Notes: generated by a model from the sequence alone, not told the origin. Counted from the stretch's first letter, positions 1 to 7,306 are shown. The stretch: DNA of 27,683 bases from an uncultured Clostridium sp. (GCA_958442925.1 CAUCIO010000011.1:1-27683); one strand, 5' to 3'. Program-made: numbers and translations.

Positions 1-52
1 ATACATTATAATATCTGATTCTATACACCTTGCAATCATCACTGTACTTCAT
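1..52 (-). CDS. Small protein of unknown family, N-terminal part only
   Basis: This is the first 17 codons of a small gene running off the left edge of the window. The start is the ATG ending at base 52, placed by an AGGAG sequence a few bases upstream. The visible peptide, MKYSDDCKVYRIRYYNV, matches the first residues of the complete protein at 7307-7612 (MMYNGDCEVYIIRYFNV) at 11 of 17 positions, and the DNA aligns without gaps. That paralogy is the main reason to call it coding. Family and function are not recognised. Differences between the copies are about one third synonymous, so selection on the protein is not obvious, and the copy may be decaying. Confidence 0.5.
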   Translation of the reverse strand, partial: MKYSDDCKVYRIRYYNV

Positions 53-75
53 ACATACTCCTGTTTATACTGTTT
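1..75. repeat. Direct repeat, copy A (left end of island)
   Basis: Bases 1-72 align without gaps to 7561-7632 with about 58 of 72 identities counted by hand. The repeat covers the start of the small gene and its ribosome binding site. Weaker similarity continues into the leader to about 125 (shared ACATAAT and GGGGTA/GGGATA blocks). The window begins inside the repeat, so its true left end is unknown. Both copies have the same orientation. Confidence 0.75.
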
Positions 76-288
76 CTCTATTTCCACTGTATCTACATAA
101 TATATAGCGTGAATTACGGGATAATTGCACCTGTTTCTCGCAGGCATACCTCGCTTCAACACAATCGGTCACTCAAAAGCATTGGAGGCTTGCTACAAGG
201 CTCACTGGCGATTACCTTGACCAGGCTTTCACTGGCAAGCTGATAACAGCTTGCAGAACACACGACTTTCATCCATTAGGCGCACAAG
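76..288. other. Non-coding stretch between small gene and terminator
   Basis: I see no supportable gene from 53 to 385. The left part is the leader shared with the second repeat copy. Bases 190-260 hold two imperfect direct copies of an AGGCTNNCACTGGC-like unit (near 197 and 223) and a perfect 8-bp inverted repeat at 235-254. Short open frames on both strands are interrupted by stops, so this may be the eroded end of a mobile element or an old gene. Confidence 0.35.
235..254. repeat. Perfect 8-bp inverted repeat
   Basis: GCAAGCTG and CAGCTTGC are separated by the four bases ATAA, giving a short perfect hairpin without a following T-run. Its role is unknown. It could be the scar of a mobile element, a protein-binding site or a structured RNA end. 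Confidence 0.5.
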
Positions 289-327
289 AAAAAAGCAATC
301 GAAATATTCCCGTCGATTGCCTTTTTC
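289..327 (-). terminator. Rho-independent terminator after the DUF4062 gene
   Basis: An AAAAAA run, GCAATCGA, a 10-base loop, TCGATTGC and a C-TTTTT run form a symmetric hairpin with U-tracts on both strands. It lies about 60 bases after the stop of the DUF4062 gene and would end that operon. It could also work in the plus direction. Confidence 0.8.
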
Positions 328-385
328 TCTTATTCATATTTCACCATAAGTTTAATACAATTACTATCACAAATCAAACCCTTAT

Positions 386-1504
386 CTAGTTTTTCTTTGA
401 TGCTTCATACCTTTCGGTAATTTCAATTGAGCCGTTTTCTGAATCTATTTCTTCAAACTGTCTAATGAAAGAATCAACAATTTCCGGATCATTGAGACCA
501 GAAATTCTAAAACCTAGTCTCTTTTCTGATGGCTCAAAAAGCGGAGTAAACCACACATAAATTGTTGCTTGTTTCCTTTCTTCAATATTAAAAGCATACA
601 TTGTATATGGAAACATAATATCTGCAATTTTAATATGAATTTTTTCCCAGTTTTTCGCTTTTATATCTAACAGTCTATTTATTGCTTCTTTATGAATAGC
701 TATATCTTCATCTATGCCTTCACGATTTAACGAGGAACGCTTTGCACACATTTTAGTGCTGTCACCATCCGGATCAGTCAGTATAAACTTAATTTTTCCC
801 TGTCGTCGTAAAATTTCGGTAAATTTCTCGCCATAAGAGCGTATCATCCTGTTTTGTCCTAGACCAATCACGGATAAGCTCTTACAATTTTTTAAATCTT
901 CCAAAAACTCTTTCGATGCATCAACATAATTCTGATCAAAAAATTCACTTGCGTAATTTTTATTATTATTCAGCCTATCATGAAACAAACTTGATAACTG
1001 ATTACTAATAACTGTTTTTAACTTATTGCTCGAACTATATGTATATATAGGTATATTTTTATTTTTAATAAGATTTACAAATTCAAATACCCTATAGTCT
1101 GTAACAATCTCAAATTTCCAGTTATTCATAATCTCTGGATGTAACAAAAATATATTCTTATTTTCCCGATACGCTGTATAGTCATGGTTAACTTTATCTT
1201 CAATAAAAACCATAATAGGCTTGTGAAGTTCGATTGCTTTCAATAATTCACTTTGGGCAACAGAATAGTTTTGCTTTATTTTCGATTCACTCCCAAATTT
1301 TCCGCCAATAATATGAATCACTATATCACTATTAGCGACTTCATTATAACACGATACTTCCAATAATTTGTGTGACTCATAATAAATTGAATCTTCACTC
1401 ATTATAGCTTCGTGCCCAAGTGCCTTTATATGTGTGCCAATAGTTTCTCTAAGAATCCCCAAATCATAACACGTTGAAGACAAAAATACTTTTAATAATT
1501 GCAT
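386..1504 (-). CDS. DUF4062 (TIR-like) protein with unknown C-terminal domain
   Basis: The 372-residue product opens with a DUF4062-type domain at about residues 4-110: KVFLSSTCYDLGILRE, then HEAIMSEDS, then the strand IVIHIIGGKFGS, then the S-x-x-Q-x-E segment and KPIMVFIEDKV. From family knowledge, DUF4062 is a Rossmann-like, TIR-related module common at the N-terminus of bacterial signalling and conflict proteins. The C-terminal part (about 195-345) contains SVIGLG and KFILTDPDGDS and faintly resembles the PLD-like domain called DUF5919; this is from memory and weak. The ATG at 1504 was chosen because GAGGAG lies seven bases upstream; a GTG at 1519 is the alternative. It is the last gene of an operon with the 46-residue protein (18-nt gap) and the RtcB-like protein. 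Biochemical activity is unknown; an effector or sensor role is inference. Confidence 0.75.
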   Translation of the reverse strand: MQLLKVFLSSTCYDLGILRETIGTHIKALGHEAIMSEDSIYYESHKLLEVSCYNEVANSDIVIHIIGGKFGSESKIKQNYSVAQSELLKAIELHKPIMVFIEDKVNHDYTAYRENKNIFLLHPEIMNNWKFEIVTDYRVFEFVNLIKNKNIPIYTYSSSNKLKTVISNQLSSLFHDRLNNNKNYASEFFDQNYVDASKEFLEDLKNCKSLSVIGLGQNRMIRSYGEKFTEILRRQGKIKFILTDPDGDSTKMCAKRSSLNREGIDEDIAIHKEAINRLLDIKAKNWEKIHIKIADIMFPYTMYAFNIEERKQATIYVWFTPLFEPSEKRLGFRISGLNDPEIVDSFIRQFEEIDSENGSIEITERYEASKKN

Positions 1505-1522
1505 ACCTAATCTCCTCACATT

Positions 1523-1663
1523 TTACAAAATATTACATTTAATCCAATGTACTACGCCATCGTTGTTATTCGTTTCACATATTTGTTCTGCCACATCCCT
1601 TAAAACTGGATTAGCATTTTTTACAGCAACTCCAATAACACATCCTTCAATCATTTTTACCAT
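1523..1663 (-). CDS. 46-residue protein of unknown function
   Basis: The ATG ending at 1663 has AGGTGA seven bases upstream, a good ribosome binding site, while the longer open frame back to 1711 overlaps the RtcB-like gene. The product starts MVKMIEGCVIGVAVKNANPV and ends in IKCNIL, with cysteines at 8, 29 and 43. It has no signal peptide and no convincing membrane segment. It sits between the RtcB-like and DUF4062 genes with gaps of 25 and 18 nt, so co-translation from one message is likely. The composition looks like a real small folded protein. I do not recognise the family. An accessory subunit or antitoxin-like partner is speculation from position alone. Confidence 0.6.
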   Translation of the reverse strand: MVKMIEGCVIGVAVKNANPVLRDVAEQICETNNNDGVVHWIKCNIL

Positions 1664-1688
1664 ATATATATCACCTAAACCAAACATT

Positions 1689-2795
1689 TTATTCCACATT
1701 ATGACAAGCATTCAAAACAGTTATTCCACTTGCCGTATATGCAATTAACTGATACAGCGTATTTCTTATGTTTCCCTTTAAATTTTGTTTAAAACACTCA
1801 TAAAATGTATTCTCTCCTTTTGAATTCACATAGTCACGATATTGCAACTGTTCACTCCGATAGAACGTATCTCCATTAAAAAGCGAGAACATTTCTCCAT
1901 TAAATGTCAAAATTTTTTTCTTATAGTCTATATTTATATTATAAGAATTCTTGCTTTCCTTTCCCCAACCATGTGGTACGATATACGCTCCATTAGGCGC
2001 TACTTGTGAAGATTCGTTTATCTGAAATAACGTAATTGGATAGTTAGGTTTTGAAAATATCGGAAAACTTTCTCCTGCTTTCTTCAAATAACAACCAATA
2101 TTTATAGAATGACTATCAGGCATTCCATAGTGATGGTGATGCTCAACTCCCCTAATTATTCCATATCCTCGCAAAAGGCGCTCTGCAATATGTTCATGGC
2201 GTACTTCATTGTATCCATCCAAAGAAAACGCTGTTTTATAAAAGAGCTCCGCTTCATGTCCCGTAATATAACGGAAATAACGATTATTATGTTCATATAC
2301 GTGAATCTTATCGTAATACCAATTATTTTTAATTGGATATAACCCATTATACCCTCGCGTAAATTCCTTCGCAGTCGAATGCATCACCAAATACCGTTTA
2401 CGCATTGAGTCCTCACATAACATTATAAAATGATTTCCGCTATTAAAGTTTAGCTTATAGCATTCATTTTCCCACACACTTTCAATCTTCTTAAGATTAT
2501 CTAAAAAAGTCTTATCACTATTTGTATGCTCTAATTCAAATATACTTGCTGTGCATACATTTACCGTTGCATCCACTGGAATAATCGGCTCTTTGCAGCT
2601 CCAGTGAACATAAACGCCATTAGGAAATCCTCCACTAAGTCGATCCACATCATATGGCATCCCTAAGTCAAACGACGGCGTGATTTGGAAGTAAGAATTG
2701 GAATCAATTAGCCGCATTGCCTCAGTAGCTATTTTCTCTGTCTCCATAAGAAAATCAACTAATTTTGTTGTTGTTTTTGCGATAAGTGCTTTCAT
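1689..2795 (-). CDS. Divergent RtcB-like protein (possible RNA ligase fold)
   Basis: The 368-residue product carries, in order, several motifs that recall the RNA ligase RtcB: VNVC at 78-81 (compare the D-x-x-C metal site), SGNHFI at 119-124 (compare GNHFIE), VMHS at 137-140 (compare the HSGSRG histidine), HHHH at 219-222 (compare the later HN site) and GAYIVPHGWG at 269-278 (compare the IPGSMG turn). The spacing from the GNHF histidine to the HS histidine is 17 residues, as I recall for E. coli RtcB. Differences are clear: the metal aspartate seems to be Asn, and no histidine is evident where the guanylylated His should lie (about 255-258, near TLFQ). The enzyme may therefore be altered or inactive. 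ATG 2795 has AAGGAGGT eight bases upstream. It is the first gene of a three-gene operon. RtcB joins 2',3'-cyclic phosphate ends to 5'-OH RNA; whether this protein does so is unknown. The assignment is inference from motifs only. Confidence 0.45.
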   Translation of the reverse strand: MKALIAKTTTKLVDFLMETEKIATEAMRLIDSNSYFQITPSFDLGMPYDVDRLSGGFPNGVYVHWSCKEPIIPVDATVNVCTASIFELEHTNSDKTFLDNLKKIESVWENECYKLNFNSGNHFIMLCEDSMRKRYLVMHSTAKEFTRGYNGLYPIKNNWYYDKIHVYEHNNRYFRYITGHEAELFYKTAFSLDGYNEVRHEHIAERLLRGYGIIRGVEHHHHYGMPDSHSINIGCYLKKAGESFPIFSKPNYPITLFQINESSQVAPNGAYIVPHGWGKESKNSYNINIDYKKKILTFNGEMFSLFNGDTFYRSEQLQYRDYVNSKGENTFYECFKQNLKGNIRNTLYQLIAYTASGITVLNACHNVE

Positions 2796-2862
2796 AAAAC
2801 ATACCTCCTTAGTTTTTCTCTTAAAAGTGTCGGAACTTTAAGATTTTTAATTATAATAATAC

Positions 2863-2889
2863 GCCACAAAAAAATACACAACTTGTGGC
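2863..2889. promoter_or_regulatory. Inverted repeat in divergent promoter region, possible operator
   Basis: GCCACAA and TTGTGGC form a perfect 7-bp inverted repeat with a 13-base AT-rich spacer, between the RtcB-like operon and the divergent XRE-type regulator. It lies just upstream of a TATTATTATAAT stretch that may hold the minus-strand -10 element. The position fits a binding site for the neighbouring regulator; this is inference. Confidence 0.45.
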
Positions 2890-2974
2890 TGCTATGTTCT
2901 CAAGAAGTATGTAACGATTCTTCAAAAACACCCAAAAAAACATCCCGCATTCATGGCAAATATTACAACGACAC

Positions 2975-3003
2975 TTGAACAACTATACTTCTCATTGTAT
3001 AAT
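2975..3003 (+). promoter_or_regulatory. Sigma-70-type promoter of the XRE-type regulator
   Basis: TTGAAC at 2975-2980 and TATAAT at 2998-3003 are separated by exactly 17 bases. Transcription would start near 3010, which rules out a coding start at 2975 and supports the ATG at 3038. Confidence 0.75.
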
Positions 3004-3037
3004 TATTGTTAAATACATACAACAAAGGGGGGCAATT

Positions 3038-4270
3038 ATGAATACGCCAAAAGAGAAAGATGACAAATATGAAAAAGTGGTTTTAACACTGAATCAAACT
3101 ATCTGTGATAATCTAAATGCATTACTTAAAGCACGCAATTTATCACAAAGGAGCTTCTGTAAACAATTAGCTACCAAAAAAACATCTATTACAAGAGCAC
3201 ATTTCAGCAAGATATTAAAAGAACCAAAGTACATCTCTGCTGCCTTTTTATTAAGTTGCTGTGATTTCTTTGGTATTACTCTTCAGAATCTAGCTTCAAC
3301 TAAATTTGATGCAAACGAATATGTGTATAATGATACAAACGAACATAAGGACTATCTTGATATTGTCGCACTATTACAAAAATATAAAGATACCCAGAAT
3401 ACTATAGAAGCTAAATCTCATATCCAAGAAACCACTACTAATGATACTATGAATCAATCCACAAATTCATTGCTTCCGTTTAATGATACTAATTTAGTAA
3501 CCGATCCAAAACACACATTATTTACGGGCTATTTACAAGATTACTACTGTTATTACTATCCAACACACTCCTCCGAAAACAAAAAAGAAGAACATATATT
3601 GAAAGGAGTTCTTAGTTTAAACGCTGCTGGAAACTACTGTAAAGCAACTCTGAAAATTAATACAAATACTGTTGATAATAACGGTAATATAAATTACAAA
3701 ACATATACTGGATATGCTGCAATATCTCCTACTGTCAATAGTTTAAACTGTATTATGTATAGTGCTCCTCTCTGCGAATTTTGTTTTTTGATGTTCCGTT
3801 TTTTTAAACTTAATTTCGGAAAACAAGACTGCAGAATTGCAGAAGTTCTTTCCTCATCGTCCGCCGGAGAAGAACGGCGACCAACTGTATTAAGAATGCT
3901 ATTAAGTAAAGATCCTATTAAAGATGATGATTTAAAAACAATATCATCTGCATTTTCATTAAACTATTCAACTATAGCCATCAGCAAAGAAAAACTTCAA
4001 AATATTGCTCATACTTCTGACATCTATAAAAAAATTGTGGAATCATTGATTGATAGTAACGTACCACATCCTATGTGTTTTTTTAAAGAAGATGATGTGT
4101 TTAACTTAGCTCTAAAATATCTAAAGAACAAAGAAGCGACTCTTGAATTTATTATGGAATTAAGATCTAATTCTTATGCATACAGATATAATAAAGTAAG
4201 CACAAAGGCGGATGATGCTGTACGCAAAATTCTATTATCCAAAGGATATTATAAAAAAAGCTCAACCTAA
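3038..4270 (+). CDS. XRE-type HTH regulator with unknown C-terminal domain
   Basis: The 410-residue product has a Cro/CI-type helix-turn-helix at about residues 19-87 (CDNLNALLKARNLSQRSFCK, then RAHFSKILKEPKYIS and CCDFFGITLQNLAS). An Asn/Thr-rich linker follows at about 95-155. A C-terminal domain at about 158-350 contains FTGYLQDYYCYYYP, GNYCKATLKI, YTGYAAIS and SSSSAGEERRPTVLRMLLS. I do not recognise that domain, but its compact motif-like stretches suggest a conserved sensor. The start is ATG 3038, with AAAGGGGGG upstream and the promoter at 2975-3003. It is divergent from the RtcB-like operon across about 240 bases containing an inverted repeat, so it probably controls that operon and itself. 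The sensed signal is unknown. Confidence 0.75.
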   Translation: MNTPKEKDDKYEKVVLTLNQTICDNLNALLKARNLSQRSFCKQLATKKTSITRAHFSKILKEPKYISAAFLLSCCDFFGITLQNLASTKFDANEYVYNDTNEHKDYLDIVALLQKYKDTQNTIEAKSHIQETTTNDTMNQSTNSLLPFNDTNLVTDPKHTLFTGYLQDYYCYYYPTHSSENKKEEHILKGVLSLNAAGNYCKATLKINTNTVDNNGNINYKTYTGYAAISPTVNSLNCIMYSAPLCEFCFLMFRFFKLNFGKQDCRIAEVLSSSSAGEERRPTVLRMLLSKDPIKDDDLKTISSAFSLNYSTIAISKEKLQNIAHTSDIYKKIVESLIDSNVPHPMCFFKEDDVFNLALKYLKNKEATLEFIMELRSNSYAYRYNKVSTKADDAVRKILLSKGYYKKSST

Positions 4271-4349
4271 CTTGCTCGCAGTCATGAACACTAACCTGAA
4301 ACACCATACTATTTATAAATGAAAAATTTACAATAAAAGGTCACAACCA

Positions 4350-4521
4350 GGGAGTATTCCAAAGTTTGTGTAAACCTTCAAACTGATGTAAGATAGACTT
4401 ACCAGTTTGGAGGTTTATTTTATGGCAAGGAAAAAAAGATACCCCACAAAAAGCTACCCTTCGGGAAATGATAGGCAACTATCGAAAAACTTTACTAAAT
4501 AAAAGCATGCTTGCCTTTTAA
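4350..4521 (+). mobile_element. Degraded IS256-family remnant (left end and transposase start)
   Basis: GGAGTATTCCAAAGTTTGTG followed by TAAACC (4351-4376) resembles the terminal inverted repeat of IS256-family elements, which typically read GAGTGTCAAAA..TGTGTAAAC. About 45 bases on, after TTGGAGG, an ATG at 4422 begins MARKKR, the usual start of these transposases. The frame is then lost: continuing from 4453 in another frame gives ATLREMIGNYRKTLLNKS, which fits the family N-terminus. That frame stops at 4521 and nothing further of the transposase is present. Family assignment is from memory of IS256-type sequences. Confidence 0.5.
4422..4521 (+). pseudogene. Transposase fragment, frameshifted and truncated
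   Basis: Starting at ATG 4422 behind a TTGGAGG site, the original frame stops at 4500-4502. A shift near 4450, next to a run of A bases, restores a transposase-like stretch that stops at 4521. Only about 33 of the usual roughly 400 codons remain, so no function is possible. It is useful as a sign of past element traffic in the island. Confidence 0.5.
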
Positions 4522-4608
4522 GTTTCTGGTATGATTTTTACTCTGTACACTCCTTCCCATCAATCATAGATATCCTATATAAGCCTTTTACTTTTAATTA
4601 ATAGTTCT

Positions 4609-4643
4609 TAAAAAATAGAGGCAAAAAACATTAATTTTGCCTC
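4609..4643 (-). terminator. Rho-independent terminator of the NA37-like/membrane operon
   Basis: On the minus strand GAGGCAAAA, an 8-base loop and TTTTGCCTC form a perfect 9-bp stem followed by TATTTTTT. It lies 16 bases after the stop of the membrane protein gene. Confidence 0.85.
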
Positions 4644-4658
4644 CATTTTATACAATGA

Positions 4659-6155
4659 TTAATTTTTTATTGAAAATCTTAATGCTAACTCTGATATATA
4701 CCCCAAAGTTTTTAATATATTAGGATATACTGGACAAACACTTAAACTCTCAACTACAATAATTGATCCGAGCAAAAATATAATCCATAGACTTAAATAT
4801 ATTTTTTCGGATTTACGAATTGATCTTTTCATTTTTTCTAACATTTCATCATTACCAAATATTTCTGATAAATCTTCATCTGTTAATATGTCTTTGTAAT
4901 TAAGTTTAAGTTGTTCATAACTGTCCCATACTTTTTTGATTTCATAACGTGATTGACAGTAACATATTATTAAATATACAAAAGAACCCAGTAAAACACA
5001 TTCTACTATAATAGTAATTTCTTTTGTAAAGAGATTATCTAATGGCTGATTTGACACTATATTAGCCAAAATCACAGTGAACAAAAATCCAAATATAGCA
5101 ATGATATTTGACTTAAATTTATCTAATAATCCAGTCGCATATTCTCCTGTTTTTGAAACGGTATCGCTTATAAATTCCGCAACTTTATTCTTTAGTTCTA
5201 AATACGCCTTTACATTTTCTTTTAAATAAAGGTTATAATTAGACTGTATTGAAGCCATAACTTTTTCATCGATTTCCGTTATGGAAACGTACTTACAATG
5301 CAAACTAATTACGTTTCTAACAATGATTGCTTTATCAATTGGATTACCATCTGTATAAATCCAATTGTAAATACTGTACAAGATCTTGTTATCTGGTAGC
5401 TCACTTATATTACAACAATATTCCATTGTACGTTGACCATTTATTATACCTTTAAGTTGACTATTACTTATTGTGGATGATGTTGCAATAAAACTGATAG
5501 ATAATAAAACCATAATTTTTTGAAATACTTCTCTTAATGGGTTGTTTTCGTAATCAATCGTAATTTTAAAATCATCCGGCAATACCTCAAAAATGTCAAA
5601 ATTATAAAAGTATGAAACCTCCCTGCACTCCTCCATTCTTCTTTTTCTGTTAAATTCAGTATTTACCATACCATTTCCATTGGGTACAAAAAACATAGTT
5701 TTAGTTGCAAACATTGCAACGGGACTATATACGTCAAACACTAAATAATTTGATGACTGTTTTAATAAATTAGAGAATGCAATCATAACCTCTTCTAAAG
5801 ACAAAGAAAGTATATCTTTAACAAATTCATCAAATGCATAAATAGAAAAATGATTATTTACCACTTCCTTATCAATTCTTACTTTAACATTTATGATTTC
5901 ATCTTCTAAGGTGTCTTTAATAAATCTTTTATAGTCTCCTTCATTACCTAATGAAAAATCATAAATTTGTTCTGTTTCATCTTGCAAAACTATTTTTATT
6001 TTATCTCTTTGTGAAACGGAATTTATGATATTCGAAAAATAATCATACTCTGGAGCATTTTTAACTTCGAATTTAAAGGAGGCTTCATATACTTTCATTC
6101 TTTCTGAAACGACACTATCTATTATTTTTGCTGCCTGAATCAATTCTGTAAGCAT
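4659..6155 (-). CDS. Protein with three C-terminal membrane segments, unknown family
   Basis: The 498-residue product has a large soluble N-terminal region (about 1-345) and then three hydrophobic segments at about 350-367 (FGFLFTVILANIV), 379-400 (VECVLLGSFVYLIICYC) and 452-470 (LSLWIIFLLGSIIVVES). A charged stretch of about 50 residues separates the second and third. There is no signal peptide. ATG 6155 follows AGGAGGTGG with four bases between, a strong site. It begins 18 nt after the NA37-like gene stops and is followed by a terminator, so the two form a closed two-gene operon. I do not recognise the family. With its nucleoid-associated partner, a membrane-plus-DNA-binding design is possible, comparable only by analogy with Kiwa (KwaA/KwaB). 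Function unknown. Confidence 0.8.
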   Translation of the reverse strand: MLTELIQAAKIIDSVVSERMKVYEASFKFEVKNAPEYDYFSNIINSVSQRDKIKIVLQDETEQIYDFSLGNEGDYKRFIKDTLEDEIINVKVRIDKEVVNNHFSIYAFDEFVKDILSLSLEEVMIAFSNLLKQSSNYLVFDVYSPVAMFATKTMFFVPNGNGMVNTEFNRKRRMEECREVSYFYNFDIFEVLPDDFKITIDYENNPLREVFQKIMVLLSISFIATSSTISNSQLKGIINGQRTMEYCCNISELPDNKILYSIYNWIYTDGNPIDKAIIVRNVISLHCKYVSITEIDEKVMASIQSNYNLYLKENVKAYLELKNKVAEFISDTVSKTGEYATGLLDKFKSNIIAIFGFLFTVILANIVSNQPLDNLFTKEITIIVECVLLGSFVYLIICYCQSRYEIKKVWDSYEQLKLNYKDILTDEDLSEIFGNDEMLEKMKRSIRKSEKIYLSLWIIFLLGSIIVVESLSVCPVYPNILKTLGYISELALRFSIKN

Positions 6156-6173
6156 AATCCACCTCCTCTTGAT

Positions 6174-7208
6174 TTATTGATTTAAAAATTTGTTAAATGT
6201 AGAATCATTATCTGTTTTTATTTGTATATATCTATTTCCATCATCATCTCTATATGCTTTTATAGTTTCATCAAAATCATCTATAGCATCCGTTATTCTT
6301 AACTGTACTCCATGACAAACATCATAAACCTTTCTAATGCGAGATTTTATAGCTGATGGTACTGCATTAAACTGCTTATCGAATTTATATTTCTCAGGTA
6401 ATTCTCGCATTTTTTCTACTACTTTCTCCATTTTATCTTGTTCTAATTCCGTTGGTTTATAGTTTTCCAATGTATTTTGTATCATCGTATCATAATCAAT
6501 ATAATCATTAGACTTAAAATATGCAATCATTGCATTTCTAAGCAGGGTGTGATCTCTTGGTGCAATACCTTTCACGTTTCTATTTAATGTAGTATCTATT
6601 GCGCGAAATGCTTTATCTGTATTTACTTCGTCACTTACAACTTGATCCAATTCTAAAAAATTATCATACCAATACTTTGCAATATTATTAGAATATACTT
6701 TTGCAAAGAAATTTGTTGCATTCAGGTCGTCAATTCTAAAAGTACAAGACTTCCAAAGTTTGTTCTTATCTTTTGAAAATCCTGATTTAAAACTAAAATC
6801 TTCATCGTCTACAAAATCGGTATGTTCCACCTTAGCAAGCAAGTATATATGCTCATCCATATCTTCATCGTACATAAGGGCCTGTATTAAACTACCTTTT
6901 TGTACATTTGTATTCATATGCGCTACGGAAGTTTGTGCCTCTTGCTCTTTTAATAACAGTCTTTTAGCTATAAAATCCATTTTATCCATCACAAAATTGG
7001 CATCTATCTGATTTTTTACTATATCTAAAATACAGCTTATTACTTCTGTATTAGCTGACCGTGTATGATATTCTCTAATAGAGGAATTATCATTTATATA
7101 AGTAATCAATGTTCTCACATAGTCAGAAAATGTTTCTGGCGTATCCCGTACATAAACAACATTATTCTCATAATCAATGATTCTTATTGTTTGAAAAACA
7201 ATTTCCAT
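6174..7208 (-). CDS. Nucleoid-associated protein, NA37/NdpA (YejK)-like
   Basis: The 344-residue product resembles NdpA/YejK-type nucleoid-associated proteins in layout. There is an N-terminal segment (1-100), a strand-rich core with HIYLLAKVEHTDF at 120-132 and SCTFRIDDLNATNFFAKVYS at 154-173, then AKYWYDNFLELDQVV and KAFRAIDT at 199-206. A C-terminal part ends in a strand pair near DETIKAYRDDDGNRYIQIK. In YejK the matching stretch is the ARIDLTEW to FFMDFLG to LLQAVDDF series. The match is by eye and distant. ATG 7208 has AGGAGG seven bases upstream. A longer frame from 7238 is ruled out because the -10 promoter element covers 7238-7243. It is first in an operon with the membrane protein. 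NA37 proteins bind DNA or the nucleoid; the biological role here is unknown and a defence role is inference. Confidence 0.65.
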   Translation of the reverse strand: MEIVFQTIRIIDYENNVVYVRDTPETFSDYVRTLITYINDNSSIREYHTRSANTEVISCILDIVKNQIDANFVMDKMDFIAKRLLLKEQEAQTSVAHMNTNVQKGSLIQALMYDEDMDEHIYLLAKVEHTDFVDDEDFSFKSGFSKDKNKLWKSCTFRIDDLNATNFFAKVYSNNIAKYWYDNFLELDQVVSDEVNTDKAFRAIDTTLNRNVKGIAPRDHTLLRNAMIAYFKSNDYIDYDTMIQNTLENYKPTELEQDKMEKVVEKMRELPEKYKFDKQFNAVPSAIKSRIRKVYDVCHGVQLRITDAIDDFDETIKAYRDDDGNRYIQIKTDNDSTFNKFLNQ

Positions 7209-7237
7209 CTTTAGCCCTCCTGCCAATACTTTTTTCA

Positions 7238-7246
7238 ATTATACCA
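7238..7246 (-). promoter_or_regulatory. Extended -10 promoter element of the NA37-like operon
   Basis: On the minus strand TGG-TATAAT forms an extended -10 element. No good -35 box is seen 16-18 bases upstream. The predicted transcript starts near 7230, about 22 bases before the chosen ATG at 7208. Confidence 0.6.
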
Positions 7247-7306
7247 CATATTGGAAGCAACTTGGACAAAAAATTGCCTTTTTTATACCATCTGCACTTT
7301 CATGTT

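Noticed and set aside
235..290. Integron attC-like site (hairpin plus TTAGGCGC)
   Set aside because: The paired core sites of attC are not present around the hairpin and no integrase is seen.
4422..4502. Functional 26-codon gene MARKKR...
   Set aside because: Better explained as a frameshifted transposase start behind an IS256-like terminal repeat.
4659..7208. Assignment of the NA37-like/membrane pair to Kiwa
   Set aside because: KwaB is a DUF4868 protein and KwaA a compact four-helix protein; neither sequence resembles these, so only the general design is similar.
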